NCBI GenBank assembly: GCA_937926105.1
Contig: CALANS010000097.1
Span: 1-16,563 of the forward strand
Reading direction: 5' to 3'
DNA length: 16,563 nt
Origin: an uncultured Actinomycetes bacterium
GTDB lineage: Bacteria > Actinomycetota > Actinomycetes > Mycobacteriales > Nakamurellaceae
Below the pieces are notes generated by a model. That model was not told the origin of the DNA. It was given only the letters and a program-made list of their open reading frames with translations, and made no database searches. How positions within the stretch are numbered: position 1 is the stretch's first letter; every line of letters begins with the position of its first letter. This document shows positions 7,310 through 14,027 of this stretch, piece by piece. A program made the translations under genes and the position numbers.

Positions 7310-8218
7310 TCAGGTTGCAGTCAGTTGGGTGATCGCCGGGTAGAGCAGGAATGCCATGGTGGCCATCGCCAGCACAGCTTTGGGGATGGCCATGCGCCCG
7401 GATGCCACCTGCGCCGCGGCGATCTCGTCGGTCTGGAGTTGGGCGCGCAGCGAGGTGGCGCGGGCGAGCAGCGTGTCGTAGATCGCCGCGCCCTGAGTGC
7501 CGGCCGCAGCGGCGATCGCGGACAGGTCGGCGAGTTCGTCGACTCCCATCTCCTCGGCGAGATCGGCGATGCCCCGCCAGTGGGAGTGCCCGGCACGGGT
7601 CGCGGAATCGATCGCGCTCTTGATCCGCCGAAACGTCCACAGCTCGGAGACCGCGGCGGCATCGTCGAGGGCGGCGCCGGGGCCGGCCCCGGCGGCGCGG
7701 TGCAGCGCGACAAGCTGCAGGTAGGCGACCAGGCTGCGCCGCATCTCCAGCCTGGCCTGGTCGGCCTTGCCCGTGACGTGGCCGGCGACGGCGACCCACA
7801 CGAGAGCAGCGCCCCCGGCCACGACACCGACCGGGATGGTCACGGGGAGATCAAGTCCGAACGCGGCGAAGATCAGCAGATAGACCGGCCCGACCAGAAG
7901 AGTCGCCGCAGTGAGGGTGACGCGGGTGAGCAGGAATTCGCCGCGCCGCATCCCGATCACCGCCAAGTCCCTATCGGGGGCGGTGAAATATGTTGCGGCA
8001 AGCCACGTCTCGAGTCGAGTCTGTAACCCGGCGATCCCGCCGGTCGGCTCTACGGGCTGTCCCGGCGCAGCGGCAAGACTCGCAGCGCCACCGTGGCCGG
8101 GCATGTGGAGAGCGGCGAGTAGATCGGGCCGGCCCGGAACCAGGGCGGCGACGATCATGGCGATACCGAGCCCGGCCGTGCCGCCGGCTGCGAGCAGACC
8201 CAGCGTCGCCGCACTCAT
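7310..8218 (-). CDS. tadC: TadC-like inner-membrane platform protein (T2SSF family)
   Basis: TadB and TadC form the membrane platform that couples the TadA motor to pilin polymerisation. This 302-aa protein has an N-terminal helix (about residues 5-27), a helical pair near 97-146, a cytoplasmic four-helix T2SSF-type domain (about 160-275, with MRRSLVAYLQLVALHRAAG and EEMGVDELADL) and a last membrane helix (about 277-298). Length and topology fit TadC. The segment ADLAEEMGVDELADLSAIAA resembles the TadC region where the T2SSF repeat turns. Start ATG 8218 overlaps the tadB stop (ATGA). It follows tadA-tadB in the usual Tad gene order. Confidence 0.9.
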   Translation of the reverse strand: MSAATLGLLAAGGTAGLGIAMIVAALVPGRPDLLAALHMPGHGGAASLAAAPGQPVEPTGGIAGLQTRLETWLAATYFTAPDRDLAVIGMRRGEFLLTRVTLTAATLLVGPVYLLIFAAFGLDLPVTIPVGVVAGGAALVWVAVAGHVTGKADQARLEMRRSLVAYLQLVALHRAAGAGPGAALDDAAAVSELWTFRRIKSAIDSATRAGHSHWRGIADLAEEMGVDELADLSAIAAAAGTQGAAIYDTLLARATSLRAQLQTDEIAAAQVASGRMAIPKAVLAMATMAFLLYPAITQLTAT

Positions 8219-9183
8219 CGCGACACCCCCGTCAGCCCGGTGCCACCGGATGCGGCGGCGTCTCGCCGAACGGCAGCACTTCGCCCAGCGGCGCTTCCGG
8301 CCTTCCCGTCGCTGTCTGCCAGGAGCCGTGTCGCGCTAGGCGCAATAGACAGACGCCGCAGCATGGCGAGCGCCCCGATGACGATCGCGGCCAAGGCGGC
8401 GAGGACGAGCTGCCCGGTGACGGTGCCGTACACCTTCGCGTAGGAGGTGAATGCGGCAACGGCGACGACGAACAGGATTTGGACGATGACGATGGTGCGG
8501 GCCTCGGATCTCGGCTCGGCCCGGTCGGTTTCGATCCGCCGGCGGGCGGCAACATCGTCGGCGAGCTGCCTAGCCAGAACGCGCAGCAGGTCCGGGGTTC
8601 GCTGCGACGGCGCGGTGGCCGCGATGCCCAGGGCGATGGCGACCATGTCGCCGAGCGGATCATTGATGTCCTCGGCGAAGCGGCGCAAGGCTTGCTGCTG
8701 GTCGCCGCGCGGCACGGACAGTGCAGCGGCGAGCCGGGCGGCGGGCTCTTTAATGGCGGCCGGGGCGTGGGCGGCGGCCGTGACGATGGTTTGGACAGGC
8801 ATGGCGCCGGCGGCCATGGAATCGGCCAGGCGCCGCACCCACTCCTCCAAGCCTTGTAGCGCGTCGATACGACGTTTGGCGATCGCGGCGGCACCGAAGA
8901 AGTACGGCAAGCCGGGTATGGCGAGCGTGGTGACGACCCCGGCGACCGGCCAGCCCGACACCGCCCAAACGACAACGCCCGCCACAAGCGCTAGGGCGAC
9001 AATTCGGCCGCTCTTACCGGTCGCGGCCTGGCGCCAGCGCACCAGCGCCGCCGAGCGTGCCGCCGAACCGGATGTCGCTAGATGAGTTCCCGGGGCGCGG
9101 CCGTAGATGCCGCCAGCCACCATGAGCATCCCGGCGACGAGCGCGGCGCCGCAGACCGCGGCCAGCAGCGGGATCATCGTCAT
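8215..9183 (-). CDS. tadB: TadB-like inner-membrane platform protein (T2SSF family)
   Basis: This 322-aa protein pairs with TadC to form the Tad platform beneath the pilus. It has an N-terminal membrane helix (about residues 4-26), a second hydrophobic pair (about 60-95), a T2SSF-like cytoplasmic domain (about 108-228, with GLEEWVRRLADSMAAGAMPVQ) and two C-terminal membrane helices (about 230-247 and 255-275). The last 40 residues are Ala/Gly/Ser-rich and probably disordered. The order tadA-tadB-tadC and the ATGA overlap with tadA support the call. Swapping of TadB and TadC names is possible, but family membership is firm. Confidence 0.9.
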   Translation of the reverse strand: MTMIPLLAAVCGAALVAGMLMVAGGIYGRAPGTHLATSGSAARSAALVRWRQAATGKSGRIVALALVAGVVVWAVSGWPVAGVVTTLAIPGLPYFFGAAAIAKRRIDALQGLEEWVRRLADSMAAGAMPVQTIVTAAAHAPAAIKEPAARLAAALSVPRGDQQQALRRFAEDINDPLGDMVAIALGIAATAPSQRTPDLLRVLARQLADDVAARRRIETDRAEPRSEARTIVIVQILFVVAVAAFTSYAKVYGTVTGQLVLAALAAIVIGALAMLRRLSIAPSATRLLADSDGKAGSAAGRSAAVRRDAAASGGTGLTGVSR

Positions 9184-10661
9184 ACCCGATCACCCCTCTC
9201 CCAGGGCTGCGACCAGGTGCCGTTCGCGGCGCTCAGCCAGCCGAGGTCGAAACCGGCGCGGTGGCACCAGGTTTGGTCTTCGGGCAGGTGCTGTGGGTAG
9301 CCGCGCGGATCGTCCGGTCGGCCCGGGTCGGGGGCGAAGATGCTGGTGGTGGCGGGCTGACCGTTCTCCCCGACGGGGCCGACCTCGACGATGTCGGACA
9401 CGAATCGGTGTTTGCGCCCGGTTGGGGTAGCGGCGGCGTCGATGTAGACGATGAGGTCGACGGCGGTAGCGATCTGGGCCATCGCCGCGGCGTGGTTCCA
9501 GTTCGGTTTGTACTCCCCCAGCAGGGATGCGAGGGCTTCGAACGTGCCGGTGGCGGAGTCGGCGTGGAACGTGGCCATCGAACCCTTCAAGCCGCGCGAC
9601 ATCGCCGCCAGCATCGGGATGACCTCGGCGCCGCGCACCTCGCCGACCAGGATCCGCTCCAGCCCGTGCCGCAGCAGCTCCGGGAAAATGTCCGCCAGGG
9701 TCACCTCACCGGCCGCCTTGCCGCCCGGGTCGCGTTCCCCCGTGGCCGGCCGGCCCTCCGCCGGCAGGATCAGCGGGAAGCGGCCCGGCAGCTCGTGCAG
9801 GAGCAGCTCGTACTCGGTCTCCAGGGTGGCGAAGCGTTCCATGTCCGGCAGGCAGCGGGCCAGGGCGCGCAGCAGCGTGGTCTTGCCCGCGCCCGGCGAG
9901 CCGACGATCAGCAGGGAGCGATGCCCGCCCACCGCGGCGGTCAGGAACGCGGCCATCGCCTTCGAGATCGTGCCCATGGCCGCGAGCTGGTCCAGGGTGA
10001 CGTCGACGAAGCGGTGCCGGCGGATCGTGACCTGCGGATGCGGGGTGATCGACCACTGCGCCGCCAGCCGGGAACCGTCCGGCAGGCGCAGATTGAGGAA
10101 CGGCCAGGCGGTGACGACGGCCCGTTCGTTCTGCCCGTGGTACGTCGCGATCGATCGCAGCTGCTCCAGCAGACCCGCATCCGACTCCGCGACCGGGGCT
10201 GCGGTTTCACTGTGCCCGTCGGCGAAGCGTCTGATCGCCGGGGCGGCGCCGTTGATGAAGATCTCCTCCACGTCCGCGTCCTGCAATAGCTGTTCGATGC
10301 GGCCCAGGCCGAACATCGCCGCCAGCACCGCCTCGGCCAGCGCAGCCTCCTGCGCGTCGGTCGGCGGATTCCCGGCGGCGGTCTCGCCGTCGGCCCAGGC
10401 CGCGGTGCGTTCACTGATCAATCCCAGGGCGAGCTGGCGCTGCTCGCCGCGATCCAAACCACGTTCGCCGTCGCGGCTATAGCGGTCGAGTTCGGCGTTC
10501 ACCTCCGATTGGATGCGGCGCACGGTCGCGAAATCGACTGCGGCAACCGAAGTTTCATCGTCCAGCCACGGTGCGCGCGGTGCACCGTTCCTTCGTTCGC
10601 CCCACTCGTCGCTCGGGTACGGGTGGACACCGTCGATTTGGCCGCCCAGGAGGGCCGTCAT
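9180..10661 (-). CDS. tadA: TadA/CpaF-family secretion ATPase
   Basis: This is the cytoplasmic hexameric motor of a Tad pilus (type II/IV secretion ATPase superfamily, CpaF branch). The 493-aa product has a helical N-terminal region, the N2 domain starting near residue 120 with VEEIFINGAAPAIRRFADG, Walker A GSPGAGKTT (254-262), an Asp-box-like LETEYELLLHE (280-290), Walker B RILVGEVRGAE (336-346) and a His box with H366 in SMATFHADSATGTFEAL. A Pro/Gly-rich stretch (about 292-318) between the Asp box and Walker B appears longer than in typical CpaF proteins. The Trp-rich C-terminal extension (about 440-493) is also extra. Start ATG 10661 overlaps the upstream stop (ATGA). Everything needed for ATPase activity is present. 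In actinobacterial elements such ATPases are found both in pilus and in proposed conjugation clusters. Confidence 0.96.
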   Translation of the reverse strand: MTALLGGQIDGVHPYPSDEWGERRNGAPRAPWLDDETSVAAVDFATVRRIQSEVNAELDRYSRDGERGLDRGEQRQLALGLISERTAAWADGETAAGNPPTDAQEAALAEAVLAAMFGLGRIEQLLQDADVEEIFINGAAPAIRRFADGHSETAAPVAESDAGLLEQLRSIATYHGQNERAVVTAWPFLNLRLPDGSRLAAQWSITPHPQVTIRRHRFVDVTLDQLAAMGTISKAMAAFLTAAVGGHRSLLIVGSPGAGKTTLLRALARCLPDMERFATLETEYELLLHELPGRFPLILPAEGRPATGERDPGGKAAGEVTLADIFPELLRHGLERILVGEVRGAEVIPMLAAMSRGLKGSMATFHADSATGTFEALASLLGEYKPNWNHAAAMAQIATAVDLIVYIDAAATPTGRKHRFVSDIVEVGPVGENGQPATTSIFAPDPGRPDDPRGYPQHLPEDQTWCHRAGFDLGWLSAANGTWSQPWERGDRV

Positions 10662-11686
10662 GATCCGCCACCCGTCCGCGCCGTAGCCGCCGCCGGCGCG
10701 TGTGACGAATGCCGGGCCACAGCGGCGGCAGGGGCGGCTCGGTGGGCCGGCGCCGGGCCATATTCACCGGCAAATCCGGAGGCTGCGCCATCCACCTCGG
10801 CTTGCACACGTTCCGCGTGGCCCGGCCCCGCCGTGTCCTTTTCACGGGCAAGTCCCGGCGTCGGGGCACGGAAGGCGACTTGCCCGGGCTGTCCGTGGTC
10901 CGACACTAGGAGGCCTGCTTCCGCCGAAGGTGATGCAGCTTGTTGCGCGAGGGTTTTCGCGAGCCGGGCCGCACAGCGCGTCAGCGGCATGGCCGCCATC
11001 GCGCGCGGCGCGGGCAGGCCATCGACGAGCGCTCCCGCCGAGGCAGGATCCCATGCGAGCACCCCGGCGACCCGCGCGCCATCGGCCATCGCGGCGCGAA
11101 TGTCGCGCTCCGAATAGGGTCGGCCGGGTCCGATGATCACCGACTGCAGCCTGGGTGGGCCCGCCCCAATCACCGCCCCTCCAGTCGCACCCAATGCCTC
11201 CCGCGACATCGACGCCGCGGCTTGTGCCGCGTGCACGGCGGGCAGGGTTGAGCGCGTCGCGACGATCACCACGTCGGCGCTAGCCCACAGCGCTTGGTGC
11301 GCCGCCGGTGCGGGGATGCGGCCGGCGTCGATGATCACATCCACCGTCAATCCCCTCAGCGCCGCAGCGACGGCCAAGTAGTCGACGGCCTCGGCCTGCC
11401 GGGAGGTGTCAACACCGGGCAGCAGCCAACGGCTCTCGCCAAGGGCGACGACGTTCGCCCATATGGCCTCCGCCATGCTGGAGCGTCTGGCCGCGACCCG
11501 CACGCCGGTCAGGTTCCGGCCACTGATATCCGTGCCGGCTGCATAGCCGAGCACCAGGGAGCCGCCTGCCGGATCCGCCTCCACCAGCAGCACCGGCCGC
11601 GGCCAGGTGAGCGTCATACTCAACGCGGCGGTCGACGCGCCGGGTGATCCCTTGCCGGAGACGATCGAGATGATCACGGCGGTCAC
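10658..11686 (-). CDS. CpaE/TadZ-like ParA-superfamily protein with degenerate Walker A
   Basis: The 342-aa product starts VIISIVSGKGSPGASTAAL: the glycine-rich loop keeps the ParA signature lysine (SGKG) but lacks the catalytic lysine of GK[S/T], having Ala instead (GAST). The strand-loop VLLVEADPAGGSL fits the Walker A' region with its Asp (E-A-D), and later DVIIDAGR and DVVIVATRSTL match the Walker B and following strand of MinD/ParA folds. The last 75 residues are Pro/Ala-rich and disordered. In Tad loci CpaE/TadZ proteins localise the machine to a cell site; the position just before tadA fits. The open frame reaches 11731, but the chosen GTG at 11686 overlaps the upstream stop (GTGA) and opens exactly before the first ParA strand. 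ATP hydrolysis is doubtful; nucleotide binding may persist. Confidence 0.82.
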   Translation of the reverse strand: MTAVIISIVSGKGSPGASTAALSMTLTWPRPVLLVEADPAGGSLVLGYAAGTDISGRNLTGVRVAARRSSMAEAIWANVVALGESRWLLPGVDTSRQAEAVDYLAVAAALRGLTVDVIIDAGRIPAPAAHQALWASADVVIVATRSTLPAVHAAQAAASMSREALGATGGAVIGAGPPRLQSVIIGPGRPYSERDIRAAMADGARVAGVLAWDPASAGALVDGLPAPRAMAAMPLTRCAARLAKTLAQQAASPSAEAGLLVSDHGQPGQVAFRAPTPGLAREKDTAGPGHAERVQAEVDGAASGFAGEYGPAPAHRAAPAAAVARHSSHAPAAATARTGGGS

Positions 11687-12408
11687 CGCTCGGCAATCAC
11701 GATGATCGCGGCAACACCGGCAGCCGACCACTTCGCCACGGTCGCGGCGTCGGCGCGCGCGACCAGCACATCGACGCTGCGGCCGCCCGAAGCGTCCGGC
11801 GCGCCCACCGTGAACACCACCGCTCGAATCGGGTCAGGCGACTGCTCCACAGCCTGTGCGGCGGTTTGGTTGTCGCGGTCTGCGCGGGTGATCCAGACCT
11901 GTTGCCGGGCCGCCAATTCTGTGACGGGCAGCAGACCGGGTTTGACGGCGACGCCGACGAGGGCCTGCCCAACAGCCGGGATCTGCCCGACCATGACGTC
12001 GTCGACAGTGAGGAGGGAACCGGCGTGCAGATCGGTTGATGCCGGCCGCCCGACGGCCGTGCTGCGGTCGGCCCACGACATTGGGTGCAGTGCGGGGTCG
12101 GTGGCGATCCGCGCCTCGACCACGTCTTCGGCGGTGATCGTCTGACCCCAGGGAACGTCGGCGGACAGCGCAACCACGGCGATGCGGTGCGACGCGTTCG
12201 ATGCGAGCACGTAGGCGCCGACCGCGCCGAGGACCACCATTACCGCCCCGGCGGCGAGCAGCAACGGTCGGCGCCTCCGTTTCGGCTGCGGCAGGACCGG
12301 CGCGGGTGGCACTCGCGTCGGCCCGCCATCACGGTGCAGGGCAGGTTGAGCATCACGATGTGTCGGGGCGCCATTTATGGTCGTAGGTGTTTCGGTTCGA
12401 AGGCTCAT
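11683..12408 (-). CDS. SAF-domain membrane protein, CpaB/RcpC-like
   Basis: The 241-aa product has a Pro/Arg-rich cytoplasmic N-terminus ending KRRRR, one membrane helix (about residues 48-70), and an exported SAF domain (about 77-140: VVALSADVPWGQTITAEDV and later HAGSLLTVDDVMVG), followed by a beta-rich C-terminal domain with VAVKPGLLPVTEL and a typical terminal GVAAIIVIAER. SAF proteins of the CpaB/RcpC group act in the periplasm of Tad systems near the secretin; no secretin is visible here, and monoderm Tad loci often have SAF proteins without one. Start ATG 12408 has AGGTGG about 6 nt upstream. It directly precedes the CpaE-like gene, as cpaB/cpaE order would suggest. Confidence 0.82.
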   Translation of the reverse strand: MSLRTETPTTINGAPTHRDAQPALHRDGGPTRVPPAPVLPQPKRRRRPLLLAAGAVMVVLGAVGAYVLASNASHRIAVVALSADVPWGQTITAEDVVEARIATDPALHPMSWADRSTAVGRPASTDLHAGSLLTVDDVMVGQIPAVGQALVGVAVKPGLLPVTELAARQQVWITRADRDNQTAAQAVEQSPDPIRAVVFTVGAPDASGGRSVDVLVARADAATVAKWSAAGVAAIIVIAER

Positions 12409-12429
12409 CGCGTTCCACCTGGTCTCCCG

Positions 12430-13284
12430 CTACTTTGCCGCGACAATCACGGTGCGCCACTCCCCCACCCGGACTGGCGCCATCGATCGCGTCGTGACAC
12501 TGTCCGTGCCGGACTCCCCCGTGTTCGCCGACCACGCGATCGACCACGTCGCCGCGGCCGTCACCGGCCACGCACCCGTGCCGTTCGTGCGGTCATCCAA
12601 AGATCGCAGCCGGTAGGTGTAGCCGCAGGGCGGCGCCCACAAATCCGCGCCCGCCCACGGCGCCTCACCGCCGCCCGCGCAGTTGACGTCGACCGCGCCG
12701 GGCTCGCCCATGTACCACGCCACCGAAGCCAGCGTCGCCCTGGCCGTGACCGTCACCGATCGGTCCGTGGCCGCCGCCGATACCGCATTCGAGTTCGAGA
12801 CCCATAGCCAAACCGGCACATTCACCGCGACCTGCTGCGCATTCGGTCCAATCTCAATGTGCGGCAACGGGATCGGAAGTTTGGCGATCGCCTCCTGCGC
12901 CAACGCGTACGGATTTGGCGGCGGATTCGTGTTCTTCAACACCGCGAAAACGTCCGGGCTCTGCCAATCTGTTGCGCCACAGCCCGACTGCATCAATACG
13001 TAGTCGGCCGGATTTGCGCCCGCTGGGATGTAGTCCACCCAGACCGGGTCGTCGGGCACAGGTTGGCTGATTTCGACAGCAAAACATGGCTGTGAACCCG
13101 AGCCATCGGAATTCTGAGCTTCACCGCTGCCGTCACTACCGGCGCAAACGACATACTCGCTCGTTATTGGATTCAAGTACCCGCATGTTTGCGCGAGCGC
13201 GCTCGGTGCAATCAACACCATCGTCGCGGTCGCGACTCCTGCGCACACAACCAGGTAAGGAATCACCCGCAGCGACGTCAGCAT
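12430..13284 (-). CDS. Secreted hypothetical protein, Cys-paired, of the transfer/pilus cluster
   Basis: The 284-aa product has a Sec signal peptide: basic N-terminus, hydrophobic core (about residues 8-27), and a likely cut after ALA at residue 31. The mature chain has six cysteines (34, 47, 67, 102, 202, 220), suggesting three disulfides, and is rich in Trp, Pro and Thr with alternating beta-like segments; VNVPVWLWVSNSN and YALAQEAIAKLPIPLP are distinctive. I do not recognise a named family, but this looks like an actinobacterial surface protein that accompanies Tad-like clusters. Start ATG 13284 overlaps the lipoprotein gene by 7 nt and no closer start fits the signal peptide. It ends 21 nt before the SAF gene. 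A role as wall-spanning or outermost component is inferred from context only. Confidence 0.8.
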   Translation of the reverse strand: MLTSLRVIPYLVVCAGVATATMVLIAPSALAQTCGYLNPITSEYVVCAGSDGSGEAQNSDGSGSQPCFAVEISQPVPDDPVWVDYIPAGANPADYVLMQSGCGATDWQSPDVFAVLKNTNPPPNPYALAQEAIAKLPIPLPHIEIGPNAQQVAVNVPVWLWVSNSNAVSAAATDRSVTVTARATLASVAWYMGEPGAVDVNCAGGGEAPWAGADLWAPPCGYTYRLRSLDDRTNGTGAWPVTAAATWSIAWSANTGESGTDSVTTRSMAPVRVGEWRTVIVAAK

Positions 13285-14012
13285 GGTTCCACCGGATTCG
13301 GCGTCTTGATGTCATTCAGGAACCACAGCTCCGGGTCTTGGTCGTAGTAGAGGCTGATGCTGAATGTCCGTGAGAATCGTGGCGGAGTACCGCGTTCCAG
13401 CACCGAGTCGCCGTTGTTGTTGACGACGTCATATTTGCTGAGATCGACACATGCCTTGATCTGCACGTTGTGCTCGGCTGCGCTGAGAACCTCGGCGGTG
13501 TAGCCAATGTCGCCAACCTGGCGGATGCCTTGCTTGACGAACGTGTTGATCAGGGCCATCTGTTTCAGCGCGGCCGGGTCGTTAACGTACCGGTAGATGA
13601 GTGGCTTCCAGTCCTTGCCGGCAGGATCTTTCAGGGATTCATCTATGACGCGCATCGCATGGCGCCACACCCCGGCGGCCTGATTCGCCACCTTCAAGTC
13701 CGCGCCGATGATCGTGTCGGGGATCGTCACGGGAATGGCGTCATACATGTCGCCAGAGGTATCGGCCGACGTCGTGGTCGGCCGATCGATGGCGGCTGTC
13801 GTCGACGTGCCGCCGGGCGCGGTGCTGGTGGTCGTCGTGCCGGATAGCCACGATTCGACCGGATCAACACTGGCCGTTGAACTCGTTGTGACCAGCGGGC
13901 TGGCCGTGGTGGTTGGTTCCGGAGTTGTGCTGGGGTCGGTTCCGGCCGTGGCGGTGCAGGCGGCAAGCGTCATCGTGGTCGCGGTCAGTATGGCTGCGAT
14001 CAGTCGCTTCAT
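13278..14012 (-). CDS. Putative lipoprotein with Thr/Ser-rich tether
   Basis: The 244-aa product begins MKRLIAAILTATTMTLAAC: a lipoprotein signal peptide with lipobox LAAC and acylation site C19. A Thr/Ser/Pro-rich tether (about residues 20-88) precedes a compact C-terminal domain (about 100-244) with two cysteines (188 and the last residue, 244), probably disulfide-bonded. The pattern of a helical start followed by strands VQIKACVDLSKYDVV and FSRTFSISLYYDQ and a Trp near the end suggests an NTF2/VirB8-like fold, but I only infer this. The frame is open to 14351; the signal peptide and a perfect GGAGGTGA box 7 nt upstream fix ATG 14012. That box overlaps the stop of the coupling-ATPase gene. 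GC is lower than in the cluster, about 53% in the line 13321-13380 counted by hand. Confidence 0.85.
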   Translation of the reverse strand: MKRLIAAILTATTMTLAACTATAGTDPSTTPEPTTTASPLVTTSSTASVDPVESWLSGTTTTSTAPGGTSTTAAIDRPTTTSADTSGDMYDAIPVTIPDTIIGADLKVANQAAGVWRHAMRVIDESLKDPAGKDWKPLIYRYVNDPAALKQMALINTFVKQGIRQVGDIGYTAEVLSAAEHNVQIKACVDLSKYDVVNNNGDSVLERGTPPRFSRTFSISLYYDQDPELWFLNDIKTPNPVEPC

Positions 14013-14019
14013 CGCGTCG

Positions 14020-14027
14020 TCACCTCC
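14020..14027 (-). promoter_or_regulatory. Strong ribosome binding site of the lipoprotein gene
   Basis: Minus-strand GGAGGTGA is a full match to the anti-Shine-Dalgarno core, 7 nt before ATG 14012. Its last bases are the TGA stop of the coupling ATPase gene, so termination and re-initiation are physically linked. Confidence 0.8.
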
